This document shows, in pieces, positions 34,946 through 43,420 of a DNA stretch of 64,000 bases. The notes beneath the pieces were generated by a model. The model saw nothing but the letters and a program-made list of their open reading frames with translations, had not been told where the DNA came from and did not search any database. This DNA comes from Myxococcales bacterium (GTDB lineage: Bacteria; Myxococcota_A; Polyangia; Haliangiales; Haliangiaceae): assembly GCA_028287135.1 (NCBI GenBank), contig JAQBQE010000017.1, positions 41,995 through 105,994 of the forward strand. The letters are read 5' to 3'. A program made the translations under genes and the position numbers. Numbering within the stretch: position 1 is the stretch's first letter; the number at the start of each line of letters is the position of its first letter.

Positions 34946-36049
34946 CTACGCGCGGTGCTTCTTGCTTTCGTCCGGTTCGTTCTTAGACGCGCCCGACGAG
35001 CCGCCGTCCTTGCCGCGCGGCTGCGACTGCTTGCCGGACTCGCTCGCGACCTTGATCTGGTTCTGCACATCGTTCACGCCAGGTACGCGCTCGACGCTAT
35101 CCTCGGCCATCCGCTTCATGTGACGATCGGGAACTTCCCCGCTGAGTGTGACTTCACCGCTGCTGACCGTGATCACGATCCGCGACGCGTCGACGTGTTC
35201 GTCATCGGTCAGTGCCTCGCAGACCATCTCGCGGATCCGCTCGTCCGAACGCTGGTAGCCCTGCGGTCCTTTCCCGCGATGCAGGCCGCGCTGCTGCGAG
35301 CCATACAAACCCTGCTGGCCGTAGCCGCCCTGCTGGCCATAGCCGCCCTGCTGGCCATAGCCGCCTTGCTGGCCATAGCCGCCTTGCGGATAGCCGCCTT
35401 GCTGGCCATAGCCGCCCGCCTGGCCCTGCTGGCCAAAGCCACCTTGCTGGCCGTAGCCGCTGTCGGTGCCGCGCATGCGCTCGGAGCCCTCGCGCATGCG
35501 ATCGGTCCCATAGCCGCCGTATCCACCTTGCTGGCCCTGGTAGCCGCCCTGCACACCCTGCCCGCCCTGGTTGTAGCCGCTGTTGTAGCCACGCTGTTCA
35601 GCGCCGCCGAACCCGCGGTGGCCCATGCCCTCGTCCTGCGGGCCATAGCCTTCGCGCGCGCCGCTCCACATCTGCTGACCGCGATCACGACCACCGCGAT
35701 CCTGTCCGCTGCGATCCTGTCCACTGCGATCCTGGTAGTAGCCCTGGCCGCCGCGACCGCTGAACCGATCGTCGGCGCCGATGCCGACGTCGCGATCCTC
35801 GAAGCGACCGCCACCGTAGCTCTGGTTGCGATTCTCCGACTGCATGGACATTGCGCGGTCCTCGCCGGCGCGACCTGACCCGTATCCGCTCTGGCCCTGG
35901 CCGTAGCGCTCGGACGAGCGATAGCGATCCTCGCGGTCGCGGTCCATGTCGCGGTCATCGCGACCGCGCATGCTCTGGTCCTGTGGGCGCCAGCTCGGGT
36001 TCTCGTCAGCAGAGGAAAGGTTGCGACCGTTCTGATTGCGGGTGGCCAT
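34946..36049 (-). CDS. BON-domain protein with long Gly/Tyr/Gln low-complexity region
   Basis: The 367-residue protein starts with about 230 residues of disordered sequence: first Asp/Arg-rich (RDDRDMDRDREDRYRSSERY), then Gly/Gln/Tyr-rich with repeats of GGYGQQ up to GYGQQGLYGSQQ. The last third is a BON domain (ERIREMVCEALTDDEHVDAS, ITVSSGEVTLSGEVPDRHMK, VERVPGVNDVQNQI) followed by a Ser/Lys tail. BON domains bind membranes or ligands and usually come with a signal peptide, absent here. The ATG at 36049 has GGAG 5 bases upstream. The composition resembles FUS-like prion domains, suggesting a condensing cytosolic protein; this is inferred. Confidence 0.82.
   Translation of the reverse strand: MATRNQNGRNLSSADENPSWRPQDQSMRGRDDRDMDRDREDRYRSSERYGQGQSGYGSGRAGEDRAMSMQSENRNQSYGGGRFEDRDVGIGADDRFSGRGGQGYYQDRSGQDRSGQDRGGRDRGQQMWSGAREGYGPQDEGMGHRGFGGAEQRGYNSGYNQGGQGVQGGYQGQQGGYGGYGTDRMREGSERMRGTDSGYGQQGGFGQQGQAGGYGQQGGYPQGGYGQQGGYGQQGGYGQQGGYGQQGLYGSQQRGLHRGKGPQGYQRSDERIREMVCEALTDDEHVDASRIVITVSSGEVTLSGEVPDRHMKRMAEDSVERVPGVNDVQNQIKVASESGKQSQPRGKDGGSSGASKNEPDESKKHRA
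35310..35430. repeat. 18-bp tandem repeat encoding GYGQQG units
   Basis: About six copies of an 18-bp unit (CCCTGCTGGCCATAGCCG and near variants) lie in tandem inside the BON gene. They encode the GGYGQQ repeats on the minus strand and would change length in frame by slippage. Confidence 0.8.
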
Positions 36050-36229
36050 GTGTTCTCCGGTTGCGTGGTTGCGCGTATTGCTCGCCCCGCGGGTTGCATC
36101 ACGCATGCCCCGAGGTGGGGCGCGCGCTCACCCACGAGCTGCGCTCCCGGGCGCGGAGTGCCACCCTCGCGCGCAGCGTGCCGTGCGCTGTGACCGCCGC
36201 GCACGCGGAACCCAGCGTAGCTCGGACGA

Positions 36230-37819
36230 TCAGTTCGCGGTCGCGGTCGCTTCGAACGCGCGGATCACGGTGACCTTGATCTGCCCGGGGAACGTCATCT
36301 CGTCGGAGATCTGCGCGGCGATCTCGGTCGACAGCTCCACGACGGTCAGATCATCGACGTCGCGCTCGCGAACGTAGACCCGCAGCTCCCGACCGCCGTG
36401 CACCGCGTGCGCGTGCATGACGCCGCGCCGCGACGCGCCGATCCGCTCGAGATCCTCGACCTTGGCGGTGAAGCCTTCGGCGAGCTCGCGTCGTGCGCCG
36501 GGCCGGGCGCCGCTCATCGCATCGGATGCGGCGACGAGATACGCGTAGACGGAGTTGCACGGCTCGTCGGCGTGGTGCGCACCGATCGCGTTGGCAACCA
36601 GCTCGGGCTCGCCGAGCCGGCGCGCGATGTCGGCGCCGATCACCGCGTGCGAGCCCTCGATCTTGTGGGTCAGCGCCTTGCCGATGTCGTGCATCAGCGT
36701 GGCTCGTCGCGCGAGCTTCTCGTCGAGGCCAAGCTCGGCAGCCATCATGCCCGCCAGGTAGCTCGACTCGACAGCGTGCCACCACTGGTTCTGCGTGTAG
36801 CTGGTGCGGAAGTTGAGCGCACCGACGAGCTCGACGATCTCGGGATGTGCCTTCTGGATCCCGAGCGTCTGGAACGCGCGCTTGCCGAGCGCGCGGATCT
36901 CCTGGTTCAGCGCCTCGCGGCCGCGTGTCGCCCAGCCCTCCGGATCCTTGCGCGCGTCGTCGAGTGACTCCGGCTTCTTGATCAGCCGCTGGATCGCGCG
37001 GCGGACGAACTCCTTGCCGACGCCGTCGAGACCATCGAGCCGGATCGCATCCTTGTCGTCGTTGACGAGGAGCTGCACTCCGGACACGGTCTGGATGCCC
37101 TGGTGGAGCGAACCACCGTTGTCGAGCAGCACGCCGACGAGCTCGGTGCCGATCCGCAGGTTGTTCTGCGCGCGCTCGGTCAGATAGTGGTGGTGATACC
37201 GCGTCGCCGCGATCTCCATGACCCGCTTGGCTTCGCGGTCGTGCGCTGGATCCGCGGCGGTCTGATCGATCGCGCGCACCGCGGCCGCGGCGCGGGCGCG
37301 GGCATCCTCGAGCCAGGCCCGGCCGAGCCGGTCGATCAGCTCGGCAGCCTGGGCTCCGGCGCGGCTCTCGAGCTCCGCGCGGGCGCTCTGGTACTTCTTG
37401 CGTGCATCGTTCTCGAGCCCGGTCGCGCGATCGCGCCGCGACTGGACGTCCTTGTGGACCACCTCGAGCGCGGCTTCGCGTTGCTCGATGACATCCTCGG
37501 TCGCCGCGAGCGCTGCCTGTGCGCGCGCGATCTCGTCGCTCCGGCGGTGGACGTTCGCTTCCTCGGCGGCGAGTGCTTCGTCGGCGCGCGTGCGTGCCTC
37601 GAGAGCCTCGGTGCGCGCGGCGGTCTCGATCGCCCGGCGCTGCGCTGCCGCCTCGAGCTCGGCCGCCTTGACCAGTGCTGCAGCTTCGCCGCGCGCCGTG
37701 TCGATCACGAGCCGGCCCTGCTTGCTCGCCTCGGCCGCGGCCGCGCGCATCGCGAGCACCGCGGTGACGGCGGCGATCAGGAGGCAAGCGAGGAGCGCGA
37801 CCAGCATCGTCCCCAGCAT
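36230..37819 (-). CDS. rny: Ribonuclease Y
   Basis: This 529-residue protein has an N-terminal membrane anchor (MLVALLACLLIAAVTAVLAM), a long charged coiled coil (residues 25-190), a reduced KH-like region (VQLLVNDDKDAIRLDG) and an HD phosphohydrolase domain (HAVESSYLAGMMAAELGLDE, LMHDIGKALTHK). It is the endoribonuclease that starts mRNA decay at the membrane in many bacteria. Length and order match RNase Y. It is 25 bp from the convergently arranged kinase gene on the same strand, after the kinase stop. Confidence 0.9.
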   Translation of the reverse strand: MLGTMLVALLACLLIAAVTAVLAMRAAAAEASKQGRLVIDTARGEAAALVKAAELEAAAQRRAIETAARTEALEARTRADEALAAEEANVHRRSDEIARAQAALAATEDVIEQREAALEVVHKDVQSRRDRATGLENDARKKYQSARAELESRAGAQAAELIDRLGRAWLEDARARAAAAVRAIDQTAADPAHDREAKRVMEIAATRYHHHYLTERAQNNLRIGTELVGVLLDNGGSLHQGIQTVSGVQLLVNDDKDAIRLDGLDGVGKEFVRRAIQRLIKKPESLDDARKDPEGWATRGREALNQEIRALGKRAFQTLGIQKAHPEIVELVGALNFRTSYTQNQWWHAVESSYLAGMMAAELGLDEKLARRATLMHDIGKALTHKIEGSHAVIGADIARRLGEPELVANAIGAHHADEPCNSVYAYLVAASDAMSGARPGARRELAEGFTAKVEDLERIGASRRGVMHAHAVHGGRELRVYVRERDVDDLTVVELSTEIAAQISDEMTFPGQIKVTVIRAFEATATAN

Positions 37820-37844
37820 AGCGCGTTCAGGAGGCGATGCGCGC

Positions 37845-39527
37845 TCAGTCGGGCCGCTCGAGGCCGGTATCGTCCTTGCGAGCCGAGCCGCTCCCTCGCG
37901 TGCCCTGGTTCGCGACCGGGATTCGCTCGAGGTCGATCCGGGTCATCGTGTTGCTGGTCACCGCGATCTCGTGGACCTTGTCGCGAAAGCCGCGCAGCTT
38001 GAGCGTGAACGTGACGGCCGCCGTTGCGATCGGCCACTCGATCTTGAGCGGCGTCTTGCCGAGCGCCACCCCGTCGGGTCCGAACACGGTCGCACCGCGA
38101 GGCACCGAATCGAGCGTGAGCTTCGCGAGCTCACGAATCGTCGCTGGCGCCGAAGCACTGCCCGTCTCGACCGGGACCGCAACGGCCGAGCCGCTGCCGG
38201 TCTCGACGGTGATGGGCTCCACCGTCGCGCTACCTCCACCGGTGATCGCTGCGTTCATCGCGCTGCCCGATCCGGCCGGGCCTGCGGCGCCGCGGCTCTC
38301 GCCCACGGGCTCCGCGTCGCCGAACCAGGCCACCACGAACGCACCGCCGATGAGGCCGAGCAGCAGACCGACCACGAGCACGATCGGCCACACCTTGCGA
38401 GGGGGTCGCGACGAGTACCCGTGCGGCGTCGCGATCCGCATCGTGTTCATCTTGGTTCCCGCGGGGTGCGCGAGACCGGGAATCGGAATCTGCCGGCTCT
38501 GGCTCGGCGAGCCGTAGGCCGGATCGCTCATGGTCGATCCGGGCGCGGGCAGCGGCAATCCATCGCCCGTCATTCGCCGCGCGCGCGCCTCGGCGTGCGC
38601 CATCACCTGGCGCGCATCGACCATCGCCTCACCGGGCGCGACGCTACGCGCCGGTGCGATCGGCGGCGAGCCACGCAGGTACGCCTCGGGATCGAGCAGC
38701 GCGTCGCGCAGCGCGTACATCGTGGCGAACCGCGCGTCGACCGGCTTCGCGAGGCAGCGCAGCAGGATCTGCTCGACCGAGGGCGGGATCGCCGGGTTGA
38801 GTCCGCGCGGCGCGGGAGGCAGTGCGGTGACCTGCTTGACCAGGACCTCGCCCATCGTCTCGCCGTCGAACGGCAGTCGCCCGGTCATCATCTGGAACAG
38901 CAGCACGCCGAGCGCATAGATATCGGTCCGGTGATCGATGTCTCGCTTGCTCTCGCAGGCCTCGGGCGACATGTACTGCGGCGTCCCGAGCAGCACGCCG
39001 ATCGCGGTCTGCACGGCCGATGCGCCCGAGGCTGCGAACATCTTGGCGAGCCCGAAGTCGAGCACCTTGACGAAGTCGCGATCGCCGAGCCGGTTCATCA
39101 GCATGATGTTGTCGGGCTTGAGATCGCGATGGATCACGCCCGATGCATGCGCCGCCGCGAGTGCACTCGCGATCTGTGCACCGATGTGCAGCGCGCGGGC
39201 GATGTCCATCGCGCTCTCTCGCGACATCACCGCGGCGAGGGTCTGCCCCTCGAGGTACTCCATGATGTAGTAATGGTCGCCCTGGGGTGTCACCCCGAAG
39301 TCGTGGATCTCGACGATGTGCTCGTTGCCGATCTTGTTGACCGCGCGAGCTTCCTGGAAGAACCGCTGGACGACCTCGCGATTGCCCGCGAGCTCGCGAT
39401 GGATCACCTTGAGGGCGATCTTCTTGCCGATCGTGGGGTGCTCGGCGAGATAGACCGCGCCCATCCCGCCCGTCCCGATCTTCGCGAGGACGCGGTAATT
39501 GCCGAGGGTCTGGCCTGCCGCGATCAA
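37845..39527 (-). CDS. Ser/Thr protein kinase with transmembrane and PEGA-like tail
   Basis: The product (about 560 residues) has a Hanks-type kinase domain: glycine loop KIGTGGMGAVYLAEH, Lys in IALKVIHREL, HRDLKPDNIM, DFG as LDFGLAKMF, and SPEACESK. A linker leads to one transmembrane helix (WPIVLVVGLLLGLIGGAFVV) and an extracytoplasmic PEGA-like region (LTLDSVPRGATVFGPDGVAL, then LKLRGFRDKVHEIAV). The start is uncertain: no ATG precedes the kinase domain within coding-like sequence. A TTG at 39527 is used here; a GTG at 39656 would include part of the CACGTG repeat. Confidence 0.85.
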   Translation of the reverse strand: MIAAGQTLGNYRVLAKIGTGGMGAVYLAEHPTIGKKIALKVIHRELAGNREVVQRFFQEARAVNKIGNEHIVEIHDFGVTPQGDHYYIMEYLEGQTLAAVMSRESAMDIARALHIGAQIASALAAAHASGVIHRDLKPDNIMLMNRLGDRDFVKVLDFGLAKMFAASGASAVQTAIGVLLGTPQYMSPEACESKRDIDHRTDIYALGVLLFQMMTGRLPFDGETMGEVLVKQVTALPPAPRGLNPAIPPSVEQILLRCLAKPVDARFATMYALRDALLDPEAYLRGSPPIAPARSVAPGEAMVDARQVMAHAEARARRMTGDGLPLPAPGSTMSDPAYGSPSQSRQIPIPGLAHPAGTKMNTMRIATPHGYSSRPPRKVWPIVLVVGLLLGLIGGAFVVAWFGDAEPVGESRGAAGPAGSGSAMNAAITGGGSATVEPITVETGSGSAVAVPVETGSASAPATIRELAKLTLDSVPRGATVFGPDGVALGKTPLKIEWPIATAAVTFTLKLRGFRDKVHEIAVTSNTMTRIDLERIPVANQGTRGSGSARKDDTGLERPD

Positions 39528-39582
39528 CCGGCCGTCAGTGTACCAGCCTGGATCGCCGGAAGCGTCGACCGCGTTCAGCGTC

Positions 39583-39678
39583 CACCTGCACGTGCACGTG
39601 CACGTGGCACCTGCACGTCGACGATCTCCCCCGTGCAAGCCCGATCCGAGCGCCACCAGCTGAGCGGACGGCGGCCCG
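39583..39678. repeat. CACGTG-rich intergenic repeat, copy 1
   Basis: A 96-bp unit begins CACCTGCACGTGCACGTG, continues through GTCGACGATCTCC and ends GGACGGCGGCCCG. A second copy lies at 39763-39852 in the same orientation, differing by one CACGTG unit and a few substitutions. Both fill the 400-bp gap between the Ser/Thr kinase and the MoeB gene; nothing else was recognised there. A further, inverted CACGTG-rich piece lies at 39879-39920. Confidence 0.8.
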
Positions 39679-39762
39679 ACGAGATCCGCGGTGAGGGCCG
39701 TCGACCGTGCCGATCTGCGCCTTGCTGCGAGCGGCGAGACCCGGGCGAACGCGATCCGCGTA

Positions 39763-39852
39763 CACCTGCACGTGCACGTGGCACCTGCAGGTCGACGATC
39801 TCCGCCCGGCAAGCCCGATCCGCGCGCCACCAGCCGAGCGGACGGCGGCCCG
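39763..39852. repeat. CACGTG-rich intergenic repeat, copy 2
   Basis: This 90-bp copy repeats the unit of 39583-39678 with about 90% identity. It has two CACGTG units instead of three at the start, and the end GGACGGCGGCCCG is conserved. The spacing between copies (180 bp) suggests local duplication. Confidence 0.8.
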
Positions 39853-39926
39853 CGCGCCGCCCGCGGCCGGATCATCTCGGACGTGCAGGTGCACGCGGCA
39901 CGAGCACGTGGACGGTCAGAGCCCGT

Positions 39927-41099
39927 TCAGTGCTTGGGGCCGGCGCAGAACTGCTCGTAGTCGATCAGCGGGATCTTCGACCGATCCACGCCATCACCGC
40001 ACGTCGGGCACGTGGGATCGCGGCGCAGCTTGAGCTCGCGGAACCGCACCTTGAGCGCGTCATAGACGAGCAGCCGGCCGGCCAGCGAATCGCCGAGGCC
40101 GAGCAGCAGCTTGATCGCCTCGGTCGCCTGCAGCACGCCCATCACGCCGGGAAGCACGCCGAGCACGCCGGCCTCCGCGCACGACGGTGCCTCCTCCGCC
40201 GGTGGCGGCTGCGGATACAGGCAGCGGTAACAGGGGCTGCCGGTCGCCGAGAACACGGTCAGCTGGCCCTCGAACCGGAAGATCGAGGCGTGAATCACGG
40301 GCTTGCCGAGCCGCAGCGCGACATCGTTGACGAGGTAACGGGTCGCGAAGTTGTCGGCGCCGTCGATGATCACGTCGTATGGACGGATCAGCTCGACAGC
40401 ATTGTCCGCGGTGATCCGCGTGCGGTGCTTGTCGACCTTCACATCGGGATTGAGGCCCCGCAGCGTGAGCTCGGCGCTGTCGACCTTCGCGGTGCCGACG
40501 CGATCCGTCTGGTGCAGGATCTGCCGCTGCAGGTTGGACGCGTCGACGATGTCGTCGTCGATCACGCCGATCGTGCCGATGCCCGCGGCAGCGAGGTACA
40601 TGCTCGAGGGAGAGCCAAGTCCGCCGGCGCCGATGCACAGCACCTTGCTCGACAGCAGCTTGACCTGCCCGACGACCCCGACCTCGGGCAGCATCGTGTG
40701 TCGCGAGTAGCGCGCCTCCTGATCGGCGCGCAGGGCGACCGGCTGCTCCCACGCGAGGCCCGCCTTCTTCCAGCCGTTGAACCCGCCGCTCAGCGATCGC
40801 ACGTTGGCGTAGCCGAGCTCGAGCAAGCTGCGCACGGCGAGGACCGAGCGCGTACCGGCGGCGCAGTAGAGGACCACCGGGGTCTCGCGATCCATCACGG
40901 CCTTCTCGATCCGGAGCTCGAGGAACCCGCGCGGGATGTGCACCGCGTTCGGGATCACGCCCTGAGCGTGCTCGTCGGCCTCGCGAACATCGATGATGGC
41001 TGCGTGCGTGCCGCTCGCCAGCTCGGCGTTCAGACCTTGTGGATCGATCTCGGGGGTCTTGCCGCGAAGATCACGGAGCAGTGTGTCAAAGGTGGGCAC
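39927..41099 (-). CDS. moeB: Rhodanese-ThiF fusion (MoeB/UBA4-type sulfur carrier activator)
   Basis: The 390-residue protein has an N-terminal rhodanese domain (AIIDVREADEHAQGVIP, active Cys in LYCAAGTRSVLA) and a C-terminal adenylating domain (VLCIGAGGLGSPSSMYLA, DGADNFATRYLVND). It also has the conserved Cys of APSCAEAGVLGVLPG and zinc cysteines in CYRCLYP and CPTCGDG. Such fusions load sulfur onto MoaD- or ThiS-like carriers for molybdopterin, thiamin or thiolation. The order is reversed compared with many MOCS3-type proteins. It starts at a GTG 57 bp from the divergent A-type carrier gene, sharing the palindrome at 41117-41132. Confidence 0.9.
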   Translation of the reverse strand: MPTFDTLLRDLRGKTPEIDPQGLNAELASGTHAAIIDVREADEHAQGVIPNAVHIPRGFLELRIEKAVMDRETPVVLYCAAGTRSVLAVRSLLELGYANVRSLSGGFNGWKKAGLAWEQPVALRADQEARYSRHTMLPEVGVVGQVKLLSSKVLCIGAGGLGSPSSMYLAAAGIGTIGVIDDDIVDASNLQRQILHQTDRVGTAKVDSAELTLRGLNPDVKVDKHRTRITADNAVELIRPYDVIIDGADNFATRYLVNDVALRLGKPVIHASIFRFEGQLTVFSATGSPCYRCLYPQPPPAEEAPSCAEAGVLGVLPGVMGVLQATEAIKLLLGLGDSLAGRLLVYDALKVRFRELKLRRDPTCPTCGDGVDRSKIPLIDYEQFCAGPKH

Positions 41100-41116
41100 C
41101 CGGAGAGATTGCCATG

Positions 41117-41132
41117 ACCCTCACGTGAGGGT
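41117..41132 (+). promoter_or_regulatory. Palindrome ACCCTCACGTGAGGGT in a divergent promoter
   Basis: A perfect 16-bp palindrome lies between the MoeB-like gene and the second A-type Fe-S carrier. It shares CCTCACG and CGTGAGGGT-AGGT with the operator of the isc operon (34529-34552), but its centre is 4 bp shorter. It is a candidate site for the same MerR-type regulator, placed to control both divergent genes. Confidence 0.6.
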
Positions 41133-41156
41133 AAGGTGCCGGTCCAGGAGTCGTAA

Positions 41157-41549
41157 ATGTCTGACCTAGCTACCGCTGCCTCCACCCACACCCACGATGC
41201 TCCGCCGCCTGTCGGTCCGGAGTCGATGGTGCTGATCACCCCGACCGCGTCCACCAAGATCACCGAGATCCGCGACGCCGAGGGCATCGAGGCCAACATG
41301 GCCCTCCGCCTCCGCGTGGTCGGTGGTGGCTGTGCCGGCTTCTCGTACGACCTCTACTTCGATGAGGGCACCGAGGTCGATCGCCAGCTCGAGATCGCGG
41401 GCGTCAAGGTCGTCGTCGACGAGATGAGCCTGATGTACCTCGTCGGTGTCGAGATCGACTACGTCGAAGGTCTGCAGGGCGCCGGCTTCAAGTTCAACAA
41501 CCCGAACGTGAAGTCGACCTGCGGCTGCGGCTCGTCGTTCTCCGTCTGA
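41157..41549 (+). CDS. A-type iron-sulfur carrier (ErpA/IscA-like)
   Basis: This 130-residue protein has the HesB/IscA core with three cysteines (GGGCAGFSY and TCGCGSSF) after a Thr/His/Pro-rich tail of about 20 residues. MLRLRVVGGGCAGFSYDLYF-type wording marks it as ErpA/SufA-like rather than the operon's IscA. It should carry clusters to essential targets. AGGAG lies 6 bases before the ATG. It stands alone, apart from the isc operon, but a related operator lies 25 bp upstream. Confidence 0.9.
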   Translation: MSDLATAASTHTHDAPPPVGPESMVLITPTASTKITEIRDAEGIEANMALRLRVVGGGCAGFSYDLYFDEGTEVDRQLEIAGVKVVVDEMSLMYLVGVEIDYVEGLQGAGFKFNNPNVKSTCGCGSSFSV

Positions 41550-41553
41550 ACGC

Positions 41554-41716
41554 CTAGTACGAAGAAGGCCCGCCCAGCGACTCCATGTTGTGATGTAGAT
41601 CTGCTTCACCGCGAAGCCGAGGATCGCGACGACGATCGCGATCGTCAGCCACAGCCGACCCAGGCCTTCTTTCGAGCGCGTTCGGCATCGCCGTCGGGAT
41701 TCCATTCCATGCCCAT
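41554..41716 (-). pseudogene. Possible small membrane protein interrupted by frameshifts
   Basis: Three overlapping minus-strand frames together look like one small protein: MGMEWNPDGDAERARKK, then a membrane helix (GRLWLTIAIVVAILGFAVKQ) in the next frame, then HHNMESLGGPSSY to a TAG at 41554 in the third. Two shifts in the same direction would be needed. It may be a decayed gene, or two sequence errors, or chance. It fills the gap between the A-type carrier and the GlcD-like gene. Confidence 0.35.
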
Positions 41717-41757
41717 GGGTCGAGTTTATCCCGAGCGGCGGGAGCTATAGATGCCCT

Positions 41758-43167
41758 GTGAGTGACATCGTAGGTATCCTCGAGCGCGAGCTCGGCGGCG
41801 ATGCGATCGTCGGCCCAGGCCACGAGCGTCTCGACGACTACGGTCGCGACGAGAGTCCGCTGCCCGAGTTCTTCCCGCCCCTGTGCGCGGTGCTCGTCGA
41901 GTCGACCGAGCAGGCCGCCGCCGTGCTGCGGATCTGTCTCGAGCGCAAGGTCCCGGTCACGCCGCGCGGCGCCGGCAGCGGGATGTGCGGAGGTGCGCTG
42001 CCGATCGCCGGCGGCATCGTGCTTTCGACCGAGCGGATGAAGCGGATCATCGAGATCGATCCGGGCGATCTGATCGCGGTCGTGCAGCCCGGGGTGGTCA
42101 CCGGCGTGCTGCAGGCCGAGGTCGAGGCGCAGGGCCTGTTCTATCCGCCGGATCCGGCGTCGCTCGAGTACTGCTCGATCGGCGGCAACGCGGCGACCAA
42201 TGCCGGCGGTCCGCGCGCGTTCAAGTACGGCGTGACGCGCGAGTACATCCTCGGCCTCCAGGTCGCGCTGATGGGCGGAGAAGTCCTGCGCTGCGGCCGG
42301 CGCACCGCGAAGGGCGTCACCGGCTACGACCTCGTCGCCGGCTTCGTCGGCACCGAGGGAACGTTCGGCGTGATCACCGAGCTCGTGGTCAAGCTGCTAC
42401 CCAAGCCGCCAGCGGCCGCCACCGTGCTCGGCGTGTTCCCCGACGTCGCGGCCGCAGGCTCTGCGATCACGATGCTCCTGCGCGACGGCCTGCGCCCGCG
42501 CGTCCTCGAGCTCGCCGACAAGAGCTCGATCGATCACATCCGCGGCAAGAGCCGCTATCGGTTTCCCGACAACGCGGGCGCGATCGTGTTGATCGAGGTC
42601 GATGGCGAGCCCGAGTCGATGGAGATGATGATGGAGAAGATCGGCGTGCGCTGCGACGAGCTCGGCGCGATCGATGTCCTCGCCGCGACCGAGCCCGCCG
42701 AACGCCGCGCCGTCTGGGAAGCCCGCCGTCTGATCTCGCCATCCCTCAAGGAGGCGTACCGGATCAAGGTCAACGAGGACGTCTGCGTCCCGCGCGGCAA
42801 GATCGTGGAGATGCTCGCGCGCGTCGACCAGGTCTCCGCGGAGACCCAGATCAAGACCTGCGTGTTCGGCCACGCGGGAGACGGCAACCTGCACGTCAAC
42901 CTCCTCTCGCACGACGACCCGGAGGACCCCGCCGTGCGCAAGCACATGTGGGCCGCCGCCTCGCGGATCTTCGAGCACACGATCGCCCTCGGCGGCACGC
43001 TCAGCGGCGAGCACGGCATCGGCCTGACCAAGCGCGACTACGTGCACCTCGAACAGTCCGAGCAGGTCCTCGAGTGGCAGCGCCGCTGGAAGCTCATGTG
43101 GGATCCGTCGAACCTCCTGAACCCGGGCAAGAAGATTCCGGCGCGCACCAAGCCCTGCTCCGAGTAG
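41758..43167 (+). CDS. glcD: FAD-binding oxidase, glycolate/lactate dehydrogenase D-subunit type
   Basis: The 469-residue flavoprotein matches GlcD/Dld2: FAD_binding_4 region (VPVTPRGAGSGMCGGAL, CSIGGNAATNAGGPRAFKYG, GYDLVAGFVGTEGTFGVITE) and a C-terminal FAD-oxidase domain with FGHAGDGNLHVNLL and GTLSGEHGIGLTKR. It oxidises a 2-hydroxy acid. GlcE/GlcF partners are not adjacent, so it may act alone. It starts at a GTG, and its stop codon overlaps the start of the nested repeat at 43167. Confidence 0.92.
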   Translation: MSDIVGILERELGGDAIVGPGHERLDDYGRDESPLPEFFPPLCAVLVESTEQAAAVLRICLERKVPVTPRGAGSGMCGGALPIAGGIVLSTERMKRIIEIDPGDLIAVVQPGVVTGVLQAEVEAQGLFYPPDPASLEYCSIGGNAATNAGGPRAFKYGVTREYILGLQVALMGGEVLRCGRRTAKGVTGYDLVAGFVGTEGTFGVITELVVKLLPKPPAAATVLGVFPDVAAAGSAITMLLRDGLRPRVLELADKSSIDHIRGKSRYRFPDNAGAIVLIEVDGEPESMEMMMEKIGVRCDELGAIDVLAATEPAERRAVWEARRLISPSLKEAYRIKVNEDVCVPRGKIVEMLARVDQVSAETQIKTCVFGHAGDGNLHVNLLSHDDPEDPAVRKHMWAAASRIFEHTIALGGTLSGEHGIGLTKRDYVHLEQSEQVLEWQRRWKLMWDPSNLLNPGKKIPARTKPCSE

Positions 43168-43390
43168 GGACGCTTTCCACGATCTCAACTCTCGATCCGC
43201 AACCTGGCGGGATCACGAGAGCGATCGGGGACGGTCTCCACGTTCTCGTGGATTCACGCGCCGATGCTGCTGCCCGGGCGGAGCGCTGCCATGGGCCAGG
43301 GTCGCTACCGAGAGAGTGGAGACCGTCCCCTTTGGCCCATGAAGAACCAACACGTTAGCGATCGAACGTTGAGAGAGTGGAAAGCGTCCC
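43167..43390. repeat. Nested inverted-repeat element
   Basis: The outer arms GGGACGCTTTCCAC (43167-43180) and GTGGAAAGCGTCCC (43377-43390) enclose inner arms GGGGACGGTCTCCAC (43227-43241) and GTGGAGACCGTCCCC (43316-43330). Flanking bases (TCTCAAC, GATC) also pair. The 240-bp gap between the GlcD-type gene and the methyltransferase contains nothing else. It is a REP/MITE-like structure; no transposase lies nearby. Confidence 0.8.
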
Positions 43391-43420
43391 TGGCTCCGAG
43401 TCGCTGTTACCGTGACGGTG

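Noticed and set aside
35310..35430. Possible CRISPR array
   Set aside because: The 18-bp units are directly joined with no unique spacers and are in frame within a coding region.
34940..35878. Forward frame rich in LAVAALLAIAALLAIAAL-type repeats
   Set aside because: It is the complement of the GYGQQG-encoding repeat in the BON gene. The apparent hydrophobic helices are a reverse-strand artefact.
37398..41117. A 1239-residue forward open frame
   Set aside because: It runs antisense through RNase Y, the Ser/Thr kinase and MoeB, all of which have clear family motifs. Its composition is the Arg/Asp/His-rich pattern of a GC-rich shadow frame.
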